From contig NZ_CP130748.1 in NCBI RefSeq assembly GCF_030563405.1, positions 1,922,001 through 1,986,000 of the forward strand: 64,000 bases of DNA, written 5' to 3'. This document shows positions 18,387 through 26,979 of this stretch, in pieces; position 1 is the stretch's first letter, and each line of letters begins with the position of its first letter. Source of the DNA: Vibrio sp. SNU_ST1. GTDB taxonomy: Bacteria; Pseudomonadota; Gammaproteobacteria; Enterobacterales; Vibrionaceae. Made by a program: the position numbers and the translations under genes. The notes beneath the pieces are model-generated. The model worked only from the letters and a program-made list of their open reading frames with translations. It did not search any database and was not told where the DNA came from.

Positions 18387-18508
18387 TAAACAGCTCACAT
18401 TAGTTAGAATTTGGAATGAGAATCTACACTAATTCCCTGTTAGGAGGAAGTATTTTGAAAGATAGATCACACACCAACGATAAAGTGATGGGGTTGATGC
18501 GCTCTACT

Positions 18509-19882
18509 TCAATTTCCTATCAAGTTTTTAATCCATTTTCTTGTTTTCATACGATAGAGCGACCCACCCCACTTAAGCACCTCTTCAGTGAGGAAAAGTA
18601 GATATATCCACTCAGGTGGAAACTTAAGATAGATAGCGGCGATTGCAGCTAACGGAATACCAATCACCCACTGGGCAATCAGATCTTGATAAAGGCAGAA
18701 CTTCACATCACCGCCCGCTCTCAACACACCAACGATCACAGTCATCGGTGCCGAGCGGATTACAATACCCACGCTTAAAATCAGAATGAACTTCTCAGAA
18801 AGAGCTCTGGTTTCTTCCGTCAGTGCACTAAAAGCATTCAGTATTGGCGTTTGTACAAAGTAAAGAAAAACGGCCACAACAATACTGGTCAAGAAACACA
18901 AAATCGTTAAGCCTAACGCTTGATAATAAACCGCTTCATTGTTCTTCGCGCCAAGTTGGTTACCCACCAGAACCGCTGCCGCATTCGACATCCCAATCAA
19001 TAAACTCAATGAAATAGATTCAACCGGCGTCATCACTGAAAGTGCTGCCAGTCCCTGAACGCCCGATTGCCCCATGATCGCGTGGTAAGTAAACAAGCCA
19101 CCGGCCCACGCCAAGAAATTAAACGTCGTAGGAAGCGATAACTTTAAGAAGCGAACCACTTTTTCAATCGAAGCGGCTGCTTTTATATCGCATAACTTGA
19201 AAGCCAAGAGATGCTTTGAACAATAAAGATAACCAAACAAGGTCGCCACTTCGATTGCACCACTCAACACTGTCGCAATCGCTGCGCCTTTTATTCCTAA
19301 GGCGGGAAAGCCCAAATTACCAAAAATCAAAACCCAGTTTAAAAACACATTCGATAAAATGCCAATACCACTAAAGAAAGTGCTTAAACCCGGCTTGTGC
19401 ATCGCTCTTAGGCCTACTGCCATACTGCTGACACACGACACCGCTAACATGCTGAACGAGGTGATAACAATGTATTCAACACCAAGGTTGATCACTTCTT
19501 GGGAGTCAGTCGTCACACCCATGATTTGCGCGGGAAATGAAACGAAGAAAACAATGGTCAGCAACGCAAATAGTGTCGATACTAACCATGTCAATGCGGT
19601 ACTTTCTCTGACACCTTGTTTGTTACCTGCTCCCCAATATTGAGCCGTTAGCAGAGCGCCCCCCGTGGTGACACCCACCAGCATAATGGTCGTTACAAAC
19701 ATAGCACGGCTAGCAACCCCCACAGCCGCAATGTCTGCTTCTCCAAGCTGACCTAACATCAACACATCCACTAAGCCTCTGCTTGAAAACATAATGCTCT
19801 GCAGAGTAATAGGCAAAGCAATCGCAATAAGCCTACGAACAAAATCACCTCGAGTGTGATGAATAATTGAAGAGAGCAACAT
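18509..19882 (-). CDS. MATE-family efflux transporter
   Basis: The 457-residue protein has about 12 membrane helices in two related halves. LPITLQSIMFSSRGLVDVLM and GVASRAMFVTTIMLVGVTTG are typical of the MATE N-lobe; AAAVLVGNQLGAKN is the matching C-lobe motif. MATE pumps expel cationic drugs using Na+ or H+. It is separated from the ABC operon by 122 bp and is divergent from the SDR gene. The substrate is not determinable. Confidence 0.9.
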   Translation of the reverse strand: MLLSSIIHHTRGDFVRRLIAIALPITLQSIMFSSRGLVDVLMLGQLGEADIAAVGVASRAMFVTTIMLVGVTTGGALLTAQYWGAGNKQGVRESTALTWLVSTLFALLTIVFFVSFPAQIMGVTTDSQEVINLGVEYIVITSFSMLAVSCVSSMAVGLRAMHKPGLSTFFSGIGILSNVFLNWVLIFGNLGFPALGIKGAAIATVLSGAIEVATLFGYLYCSKHLLAFKLCDIKAAASIEKVVRFLKLSLPTTFNFLAWAGGLFTYHAIMGQSGVQGLAALSVMTPVESISLSLLIGMSNAAAVLVGNQLGAKNNEAVYYQALGLTILCFLTSIVVAVFLYFVQTPILNAFSALTEETRALSEKFILILSVGIVIRSAPMTVIVGVLRAGGDVKFCLYQDLIAQWVIGIPLAAIAAIYLKFPPEWIYLLFLTEEVLKWGGSLYRMKTRKWIKNLIGN

Positions 19883-19978
19883 AGAGACACCTAAACGGAA
19901 CGTATTGATGAATAAAGATAAATATCACGCTATTATATCAATGTTCGGTTTTTAACCACAGATATAAATGGAATAACA

Positions 19979-21409
19979 ATGAAGAAAGTACTGGTATTAG
20001 GCGCTTCTGGTTATGTTGGTTCACAGCTCCTCCCTCTCCTACTTAAGCAAGGTTATCAAGTCACTGCTGCTGCAAGGCATATCGACTATTTAAAGGCACG
20101 AACAGAGCCTCACGACAACTTGTCACTTGAATACCTTGATCTCGCAGATCAAGCGGCAACACAGGTATTGGTACCCGATTTTGATCTTATTTTCTTCCTA
20201 GTTCATGGCATGGCTGAAGGCCATGATTTCATTGACTATGAATTGAATCTAGCGCGCAATTTCATCTCAGCGCTAACTCCAAATAACAAGCACGTGATCT
20301 ATCTAAGTTCGCTTCAACCACAAACGGCAGATTCGGAACATTTACAAGCCCGAAAGCAAACCGGTGACTTATTACGGAAAGGCTCAGTGCCAGTAACCGA
20401 ATTGCAAGCTGGCGTGATCATTGGGCCAGGGTCTGCAGCATTCGAAATCATGCGAGACTTCGTGTACAACTTGCCTATCATGATCGCGCCAAAGTGGGTC
20501 GACTCTAAAGCTAACCCTATCGCATTACAGAACCTGAACCACTATCTACTAAAACTCGCACATGACACACCTAGCGAAAGCCAAACCTTCGAAGTTGGCG
20601 GCCCCGATATTGTCTCTTATCGAAATCAATTTGCTCATATTGCCAAAACAGCCAATCGTCCACTCAGGCTTTGGGCGACATCACTCCTTACGCCTTCAAT
20701 CGCGTCATATTGGCTAGGCGTGGTGACTTCTGTACCGTCCAACATAGGCAGAGCGCTTCTCGCAGGCTTAAAGCATGACTTTATTGCCAGTTCGACCACC
20801 ATTAGAGAAAAGTACCCTCAGAAGCTTATCTCGTTCGAAAACATGGTTGAACAAGCCATTCATGCTGAAGGAAACTTCGTGAAAAGTAATGTGTGGGGCT
20901 TTGACAAAACCGCCTTCAAACGCTGGCAAGCTGGGTACGGCTATTACCCAAAGAAAACAGGCGCAAGTATCACCTCCAGCGCATCATTAGAGTCGCTTTG
21001 GCATATAGCTCAGCAAATAGGAAGCCCGAAACAAGGTTACTTCTTTGCTAATGCTTTGTGGCGCACACGCGAATGGTTAGATGTTCTTTTCGGCGGTGGT
21101 GTACCTGTTCGACAAATGCCAGAAGGCCCTAACCTAAAAGTCGGTGACAAAATTGACTCTTGGAAGGTGATTCGCTGTGAAGAGAATCAGTTTTTATCTC
21201 TGCTTTTCGGCATGAAAGGTCCCGGATTAGGGCGATTAGAGATTACCGTATCTGACCACGGTGATTCGCGTGAACTGAATATTTCAGCTTGGTGGCATCC
21301 AAAGGGGTTTCTAGGATTACTGTATTGGTTTGCGATGATGCCTGCTCACTTGTTTATCTTCAAAGGCATGGTTAAGGCAATAGCAACGACAGCAACCGAT
21401 AAAAATTAA
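19979..21409 (+). CDS. SDR-type NAD(P)-binding protein with C-terminal DUF2867 domain
   Basis: The 476-residue protein begins with the Rossmann motif KVLVLGASGYVGSQLLPLLL. The atypical-SDR/NmrA-like half extends to about residue 300 (GVIIGPGSAAFEIMRD). The C-terminal part, LWRTREWLDVLFGGGVPVR through GRLEITVS to SAWWHPKGFLGLLYWFAMMP, is a DUF2867 domain. Fusion of the two is common in proteobacteria, but the reaction is unknown. It is divergent from the MATE gene with a 96-bp gap. A 12-bp palindrome CTCAATATTGAG follows the stop at 21415. Confidence 0.8.
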   Translation: MKKVLVLGASGYVGSQLLPLLLKQGYQVTAAARHIDYLKARTEPHDNLSLEYLDLADQAATQVLVPDFDLIFFLVHGMAEGHDFIDYELNLARNFISALTPNNKHVIYLSSLQPQTADSEHLQARKQTGDLLRKGSVPVTELQAGVIIGPGSAAFEIMRDFVYNLPIMIAPKWVDSKANPIALQNLNHYLLKLAHDTPSESQTFEVGGPDIVSYRNQFAHIAKTANRPLRLWATSLLTPSIASYWLGVVTSVPSNIGRALLAGLKHDFIASSTTIREKYPQKLISFENMVEQAIHAEGNFVKSNVWGFDKTAFKRWQAGYGYYPKKTGASITSSASLESLWHIAQQIGSPKQGYFFANALWRTREWLDVLFGGGVPVRQMPEGPNLKVGDKIDSWKVIRCEENQFLSLLFGMKGPGLGRLEITVSDHGDSRELNISAWWHPKGFLGLLYWFAMMPAHLFIFKGMVKAIATTATDKN

Positions 21410-21440
21410 TCCCCCTCAATATTGAGACATAAATGCAATT

Positions 21441-21459
21441 GATATTGATAATAACTATC
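21441..21459. promoter_or_regulatory. Fur box upstream of the PepSY gene
   Basis: GATATTGATAATAACTATC matches the 19-base Fur consensus GATAATGATAATCATTATC at 16 positions by eye. It lies about 45 bases upstream of the preferred ATG at 21505, the right place to repress transcription when iron is plentiful. Confidence 0.75.
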
Positions 21460-21504
21460 ACTACACTTACGCTTTGCAATATAACCCAGACAAAAAGTAG
21501 TGAT

Positions 21505-22071
21505 ATGAAAAAACTAAATTGGAAGCGAATCAATCGTAAAACACATTATTGGGGAGCTGCGCTCATAGCCCTGCCGATCATCGTAGTACTTGTTAGCGGG
21601 TTATTACTGCAAGTAAAAAAAGAAGTAACTTGGGTGCAACCTGCAAGTATGAAGGGTGAAGCTAAAATCCCGCAGCTATCATTTCAGCAAATTCTCGATA
21701 TTGCGAGTACCGTACCAGAAGCTGAAATTCAAAGTTGGAAAAATGTCAGCCGAATGGATGTTAGACCTTCGAAAGGTATTGTGAAAGTTAGAGCTAAGAA
21801 CAAAGTCGAGGTGCAAATTGATAATGCCAGCGGTAAAATTTTACAAGTCGCCTATCGTCGTTCGGATCTCATTGAATCATTACATGATGGCTCGTTCTTT
21901 CATGAACATGCTAAATTATGGTTATTTCTACCGGCTGCAATAATTTTAATTATCTTATGGATATCAGGCATTTACATGTTCTTAACGCCTTATATATTAA
22001 GACGTCAGAATCGTAAAAGAACCACATTAATAGATGAACATAACTCTTTAACTCGACCGATTAATTCGTAG
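21505..22071 (+). CDS. PepSY-TM-type inner-membrane protein, probably iron-regulated
   Basis: This 188-residue protein has an N-terminal helix (YWGAALIALPIIVVLVSGLLL), a periplasmic PepSY-like domain (about 40-130) and a C-terminal helix (LWLFLPAAIILIILWISGIY). Short PepSY-associated membrane proteins of this form are often found with siderophore or iron-reduction genes. A longer frame from 21433 would place the Fur box inside the coding region, so I start at the ATG at 21505 (MKKLNWKRINRKTHYWG). Its role in iron handling is inferred from the Fur box alone. Confidence 0.75.
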   Translation: MKKLNWKRINRKTHYWGAALIALPIIVVLVSGLLLQVKKEVTWVQPASMKGEAKIPQLSFQQILDIASTVPEAEIQSWKNVSRMDVRPSKGIVKVRAKNKVEVQIDNASGKILQVAYRRSDLIESLHDGSFFHEHAKLWLFLPAAIILIILWISGIYMFLTPYILRRQNRKRTTLIDEHNSLTRPINS

Positions 22072-22123
22072 ATAATCTCTTTCCGAATTGCGAGCACGCC
22101 TAGTTAGTATTATCGTTAATGTA

Positions 22124-22164
22124 AACACCTTAGATTTAAAAACCCACTGTAAATCTAAGGTGTT
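22124..22164. other. Long perfect hairpin without T-tract
   Basis: The 15-bp arms at 22124-22138 and 22150-22164 are exactly complementary with an 11-base loop. There is no T-run on either side, so it is not a classical intrinsic terminator. It lies between the convergent PepSY and DUF2913 genes. Confidence 0.6.
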
Positions 22165-22289
22165 ACGGTAACTTGATAGTCGTACTCGCCTTTCCGGCTT
22201 GAGTGATTTAATGATTTAGCACGGCTGAGCTCTCATAAGTATTTTTATCGTGACATACCCACACTCGCAGTTATGTTAACCATTGAATT

Positions 22290-22952
22290 TTACTCGCCAA
22301 TAAAACTCAATGGAATTTCAGCTAACTGTTTACCTTGGTTACTTGGATACACGATGTATTCACCGTGATACTTCACTGCTGACTTGTAGTCCGTTACTTT
22401 GTGAAGCATAAAACCGGCTTCCATCGCTGCTTGAATGAACTCTGCGTGGTTACCTCGCACAAACCAGTTCATCGGCTTAACCATCAACTCTCCTTCAAAA
22501 GAGTCATCACACTGTTTGCCGCACAAGGCAAAAGAGTGCTCTCCATCGGTGAAGAATTGAATCTTACCACCAGTCGTTAGCTCGTCTTCACTCGATACGC
22601 TCCAACCCATCTCGTACATTTTGTCCATGAACGCTTCAACGTCACTGTCTTTTAGCGCTTTAGGTCCTTCGCCTTCAGGGAAAAAACGTCCGTAGAACGC
22701 AGAAATACGTTTAAAGGTAAAAGTTAGATCAGAGTTGTTGCCTTTTGAGCGACCCTGTTTCTGCCAACGCACCAAATCAGGAACAATCACACGATCATAA
22801 GACTGAGCCTTAATCGCCTTCGTTACCCAACGAACTAAATAAAGGTTGTTCGCAATAGGCGCATCAATCGCTTTGCCTGCTTTGTGCAGAGCGTAAAGCT
22901 CGCCTAATGCATCATTCACTAACTTCTGAATTTCAATATAGTATTTTGACAT
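22290..22952 (-). CDS. DUF2913 family protein
   Basis: This 220-residue soluble protein starts MSKYYIEIQKLVNDALGELY and contains RSKGNNSDLTFTFKRISAFY, typical of the DUF2913 family known mainly from Vibrionaceae. The function is not known. Its ATG overlaps the stop of the upstream drug pump (TAATG) and GAAGG is placed for it, so the two form a translationally coupled pair. The C-terminal half has two Cys residues in CGKQCDD. Confidence 0.7.
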   Translation of the reverse strand: MSKYYIEIQKLVNDALGELYALHKAGKAIDAPIANNLYLVRWVTKAIKAQSYDRVIVPDLVRWQKQGRSKGNNSDLTFTFKRISAFYGRFFPEGEGPKALKDSDVEAFMDKMYEMGWSVSSEDELTTGGKIQFFTDGEHSFALCGKQCDDSFEGELMVKPMNWFVRGNHAEFIQAAMEAGFMLHKVTDYKSAVKYHGEYIVYPSNQGKQLAEIPLSFIGE

Positions 22953-24169
22953 TATGCCTTCTTTCCTAATGTCCAATATAGTAATGCTGACATTACTGCA
23001 CACGCAGCCATTACCATAGCCATAGACCCAGCACTGTCACTTGGCAGCATCGCAACGATAGCTCCAACGACAGAACCAGTACCAAATCTTAATGTTCCCG
23101 CAAGCGATGAAGCCGTGCCTGCCATGTTTGGATAACCACTTAGCAATAGACCCATAGAGTTACTGCCGATAGTAGAAATGGTGCCAATAAATAGCATCAC
23201 AAACGGCACAATACCCCAAAGCCCGAGATCCAATAACCAACCGACCAATAAACCCACGCCAGCCAATAATTGAATGACCAGCGCGGCTCTCAACATGGTA
23301 TGAGAGCCGACCTTCTTAACAATTCGACCATTAATTGTCGTCATCAGAATCATCGCAATGATATTCAGACCAAACAGGTAACCAAACAGGTCAGGACGCA
23401 CACCATAAACATCAATGTAGACAAAAGAGCCTGCGGTTAAGAATGCAAACATCCCAGAGAACGAGAACGCACCCGAGAAAATTAGGCCCATAGCGGTCGA
23501 GTTTTTACATAAACGAGCGTAATTACGAATCGTGTTTTTAAAGCGCAATGGTTGACGATTTTCAACAGGCAGAGTCTCTGGGATTTTGATTATTACCGCG
23601 AGAATCACAATCACTGCAAAAATAGCTAACACCCAAAAGATTGAACGCCAACCGAACCACAATGCCAAATAACCACCAATCATCGGTGCGATAAGTGGCG
23701 CAACCGTCATCACTAAGGTAACGAACGACATGGTTCTTGCGAAATCTTCACGGTCGAACATATCACGAACAACGGCTTGGATTATTACCGCCGCCGCCGC
23801 ACCTGCAAAACCTTGTGCGGCACGAACTAACGTTAACGCTTCAATACCATGAGTGGTTGCACTCACGACAGACGCTATCGCAAACAAGAACACACCAATC
23901 AGTAGAACTGGCTTGCGACCATAACTGTCGGCTAACGGACCATGTAACAACTGACCTAAAGCGAAACCTGCGGTGTACGCGGTAAGTGTGATTTGCACTT
24001 CCCCTGCTGTCACGCCGAGATCTTTGGCGATCGTTGGCATTGCAGGTAGGTACATATCGATGGCGAGTGGTGTCAAAGCACCAATAGCGCCCAGAACCAA
24101 AAATAGCATCCAACCTAACTGAGGAGTTTGTGGTTGTGAGCTTGGGGTCTGCGGGGTAGACGTTTGCAT
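22952..24169 (-). CDS. Bcr/CflA-family multidrug efflux MFS transporter
   Basis: This 405-residue protein has 12 helices. MYLPAMPTIAKDLGVTAGEV, the MFS motif GPLADSYGRKPVLL and the antiporter motif GFAGAAAAVIIQAVVRDMFD are characteristic of Bcr/CflA drug:H+ antiporters. GGAG precedes the ATG. The 34-base tandem 7-mer repeat sits 18-51 bases upstream of the start, between the ribosome binding site and the likely promoter, so its copy number may influence expression. Confidence 0.9.
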   Translation of the reverse strand: MQTSTPQTPSSQPQTPQLGWMLFLVLGAIGALTPLAIDMYLPAMPTIAKDLGVTAGEVQITLTAYTAGFALGQLLHGPLADSYGRKPVLLIGVFLFAIASVVSATTHGIEALTLVRAAQGFAGAAAAVIIQAVVRDMFDREDFARTMSFVTLVMTVAPLIAPMIGGYLALWFGWRSIFWVLAIFAVIVILAVIIKIPETLPVENRQPLRFKNTIRNYARLCKNSTAMGLIFSGAFSFSGMFAFLTAGSFVYIDVYGVRPDLFGYLFGLNIIAMILMTTINGRIVKKVGSHTMLRAALVIQLLAGVGLLVGWLLDLGLWGIVPFVMLFIGTISTIGSNSMGLLLSGYPNMAGTASSLAGTLRFGTGSVVGAIVAMLPSDSAGSMAMVMAACAVMSALLYWTLGKKA

Positions 24170-24186
24170 AACTCTCCGACTAAGTA

Positions 24187-24220
24187 CTAGGTTCTAGGTT
24201 CTAGGTTCTAGGTTCTAGGT
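24187..24220. repeat. 7-bp tandem repeat (CTAGGTT, about 4.9 copies)
   Basis: Four full CTAGGTT units and six further bases run without interruption. They lie in the 5' untranslated region or promoter of the Bcr/CflA pump gene. Confidence 0.95.
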
Positions 24221-24264
24221 GAGTACGAGCATGCACGCAGCAATATTCAAATAAACACACGGCA

Positions 24265-24305
24265 ATACACGAATACGCACAGTGATACACGAATATGCGC
24301 ACAGT
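24265..24305. repeat. Imperfect 20-21-bp direct repeat
   Basis: ATACACGAATACGCACAGTG at 24265 is followed directly by a near copy at 24285 that differs by a T/C change and an inserted GC pair. It lies in the same 219-bp intergenic region as the 7-bp repeat. Confidence 0.8.
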
Positions 24306-24344
24306 AATAATGGCTGAAACTGTCCTAGTACCAGTCAAAATAAT

Positions 24345-24370
24345 CAGCCGACGCTATCCTTGGTCGGCCA
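24345..24370 (-). terminator. Possible weak terminator of rsuA
   Basis: A 6-bp stem (GCCGAC at 24347-24352 with GTCGGC at 24363-24368) lies 20 bases past the rsuA stop, with only a short A-rich stretch on the left. Confidence 0.4.
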
Positions 24371-24388
24371 CATCTACGGTAGAAAAGA

Positions 24389-25084
24389 TTACTTCCAGAT
24401 AGAGTCGACTTCTTCTTGTGTTAGGTAACGGTATTCACCCAACTCTAAAGACTCGTCCATCTCGATTTCACCAATACGTTCACGGTGCAGTGCTTCTACC
24501 TTGTTACCAAGTGCAGCAAACATGCGTTTTACTTGGTGGTATTTGCCTTCATGAATCGTTAGCAACACTTCACGCTCTGCACGTACTTCAAGGTGTGCTG
24601 GAAGTGTTAGGCCGTCTTCGCTCTTAAGCTGGATGCCCTCTTTGAACTTTTCAACATAATCGTCTTCAACAGGTTCAACCAACCACACTCGGTACATCTT
24701 CTCGCACTTATGCTTTGGCGACGTAATACGATGAGACCACTTACCGTCGTCTGTCATTAAGACAAGACCCGTTGTATCAACATCTAAACGACCTGCAAAG
24801 TGCAGCTTGTCCATTTTGATTTCATCGAGTAATTCAAACGCAGTGCGATTTGAACCATCTTCATGCGAACAAACAAAACCTTCTGGCTTGTAAAGCATGA
24901 TGTAACGCGGGCCGTGAACATTCAGTTCATTGCCTTGCCATTCCACAACGCACTCTTCAGTTACCTTAAGTGAGCCGCTTTTTTGAATGACATCATTTAC
25001 TGTCACTGCTTTTGATTTTAATAAGTGTGTTGCTTCTCTTCGAGTGACGCCTAACGCATCGCACAGAAATTTATCTAAACGCAT
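24389..25084 (-). CDS. rsuA: 16S rRNA pseudouridine(516) synthase RsuA
   Basis: The 231-residue protein has an N-terminal S4 domain (MRLDKFLCDALGVTRREATH) and the RsuA catalytic motif HFAGRLDVDTTGLVLMTDDG, where the Asp after GRL is the nucleophile. HGPRYIMLYKPEGFVCS and EGKYHQVKRMFAALGN match E. coli RsuA closely. It isomerises U516 of 16S rRNA. I start at the ATG at 25084; upstream in-frame codons do not match the family. It is divergent from radD. Confidence 0.93.
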   Translation of the reverse strand: MRLDKFLCDALGVTRREATHLLKSKAVTVNDVIQKSGSLKVTEECVVEWQGNELNVHGPRYIMLYKPEGFVCSHEDGSNRTAFELLDEIKMDKLHFAGRLDVDTTGLVLMTDDGKWSHRITSPKHKCEKMYRVWLVEPVEDDYVEKFKEGIQLKSEDGLTLPAHLEVRAEREVLLTIHEGKYHQVKRMFAALGNKVEALHRERIGEIEMDESLELGEYRYLTQEEVDSIWK

Positions 25085-25181
25085 GAATACCTCAACTAAT
25101 CTAAGTCGGGTATTATAGTCACCTTTGCTCAATTAGTTGAGCTATTTCACACTATTTGTTTTTCATCTTACAAGACACGAT

Positions 25182-26921
25182 ATGTATACACTCCGCCCGT
25201 ACCAAGCTGACTCAGTAAAATCAGTGATTCATTACTTCAGAAAACACCAAACCCCGGCTGTTCTTGTGTTGCCTACAGGCGCAGGAAAAAGCCTTGTGAT
25301 TGCAGAGTTAGCAAGGCTTGCTAAAGGTCGTGTTCTAGTGCTTGCACACGTAAAAGAGCTCGTTGAACAAAACCATGAAAAGTATGAAGGTTATGGGCTA
25401 AAAGGTTCAATTTTCTCTGCCGGCTTAGGGCGTAAAGAGACAGACCAACAAGTGGTGTTTGCATCGGTTCAATCTGTGGTTCGCAACCTCGATTCATTCT
25501 CCAATCAGTTCTCACTGTTGGTTATCGACGAATGCCACCGCGTGCCAGATGAAAAGACCAGCAGCTATCAAAAAGTGATCACTCACTTACGTGAGAATAA
25601 TTCGGGTATTAAGGTACTTGGACTAACCGCGACGCCCTATCGTCTTGGTATGGGCTGGCTTTACCAATACCACACCCGCGGCCAAGTACGCTCTGAAGAA
25701 CCTAGGTTTTTCAGAGATTGTATTTTCGAATTGCCGATTCGCTACTTGCTCGATGAAGGCTTTCTAACGCCAGCACGCATGATCGATGCACCCGTTTTGA
25801 GTTATGACTTTTCACAACTAAAGCCGGCAAGTACGGGTCGCTATAAAGAATCAGAGCTCGATATGGTGATTGAGCAATCGAAGCGTGCTACCCCACAAAT
25901 TGTCGATCAAATCATTGAACTGGCCAAAGACAAGCTTGGCATCATGGTATTTGCAGCCACTGTTAGACACGCACAAGAGATCCTTGGTTTACTGCCCGTA
26001 GGTGAAGCTTCAATTGTAATCGGCGACACACCGACACTCGAACGCGACCAGATCATCAGTGACTTCAAAGAACGTAAAATTAAATTCTTGGTTAACGTAT
26101 CGGTATTAACCACAGGTTTTGATGCGCCCCATGTGGATTTAATCGCGATTTTGCGCCCAACAGAGTCCATCAGTTTGTATCAACAAATCGTTGGCCGCGG
26201 CTTACGCCTATCTCCGGGTAAAAAAGAGTGTTTAGTGCTCGACTATGCGGGTAATAGTTACGACCTTTATCAACCGGAAGTGGGCGATCTAAAACCCGAC
26301 TCAGACAGTGAAATCATCACTATTCCCTGCCCTGCTTGCGGCTTCAATAATAATTTTTGGGGGAAATTAGACAGCAATGGTTTCTTGCTTGAACACTTTG
26401 GTCGTAAATGCCAAGGCTACTTTACCGATGAAGACACGGGGGAGCGCGAGCATTGCAACTATCGCTTCCGAGCCAAATACTGCGGTGAATGTGGTGCTGA
26501 TAACGACATTGCCGCACGTATTTGTCATGAGTGCGATGCCACCTTAGTTGACCCAGATAAAAAGCTTAAGGAAGCGCTGAACCTAAAAGATGCGTTGGTG
26601 TTTGAGTGTTTAGAGATGGACCTTAATGTGCTCAAGGACGACAAAGGCAAATCACAACTTAAGGTCACCTACCGAGGTGAAAACCAAGCACAAGTACATG
26701 AATTCTGGTCGTTAACCACCAAGAAACAGAAGCAGAACTTTAAGGATCAATTTGTTCGCCCTCACCTTGCCGACCGACACCGACCATTTGAAGAAGCTTC
26801 ACCAACGAAAGTGGTTGCTCACCAACATCGATTCCGCCCACCTCAATTCGTGATTGCGCGTAAAGTGGGACGCTTTTGGAAAATGAGAGACAAGATATTC
26901 GAAGATGAACTCAAGCAATAG
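25182..26921 (+). CDS. radD: RadD (YejH) superfamily 2 helicase-like ATPase
   Basis: The 579-residue protein has Walker A VLPTGAGKSLVIAELARLAK, the DECH box VIDECHR, motif III LGLTATPYRLG and motif VI YQQIVGRGLRLSPG. C-terminal zinc-finger cysteines appear at CPACGFNN and CGECGADNDIAARICHECDA. E. coli RadD is 586 residues and acts in double-strand break repair with RecA. I start at MYTLRPYQ (25182). Its last ~90 bp are present again as a relic at 29744-29833. Confidence 0.95.
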   Translation: MYTLRPYQADSVKSVIHYFRKHQTPAVLVLPTGAGKSLVIAELARLAKGRVLVLAHVKELVEQNHEKYEGYGLKGSIFSAGLGRKETDQQVVFASVQSVVRNLDSFSNQFSLLVIDECHRVPDEKTSSYQKVITHLRENNSGIKVLGLTATPYRLGMGWLYQYHTRGQVRSEEPRFFRDCIFELPIRYLLDEGFLTPARMIDAPVLSYDFSQLKPASTGRYKESELDMVIEQSKRATPQIVDQIIELAKDKLGIMVFAATVRHAQEILGLLPVGEASIVIGDTPTLERDQIISDFKERKIKFLVNVSVLTTGFDAPHVDLIAILRPTESISLYQQIVGRGLRLSPGKKECLVLDYAGNSYDLYQPEVGDLKPDSDSEIITIPCPACGFNNNFWGKLDSNGFLLEHFGRKCQGYFTDEDTGEREHCNYRFRAKYCGECGADNDIAARICHECDATLVDPDKKLKEALNLKDALVFECLEMDLNVLKDDKGKSQLKVTYRGENQAQVHEFWSLTTKKQKQNFKDQFVRPHLADRHRPFEEASPTKVVAHQHRFRPPQFVIARKVGRFWKMRDKIFEDELKQ

Positions 26922-26943
26922 ACTCCCAATAATCAACAGAATT

Positions 26944-26973
26944 AATAAAAGGAGTATCGATACTCCTTTTATT
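26944..26973. terminator. Bidirectional terminator between radD and the GGDEF-EAL gene
   Basis: A perfect 30-base palindrome centred on TATCGATA has flanking A/T runs (AATAAAAGGAG mirrored by CTCCTTTTATT). It serves both convergent genes. Confidence 0.85.
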
Positions 26974-26979
26974 CACATT

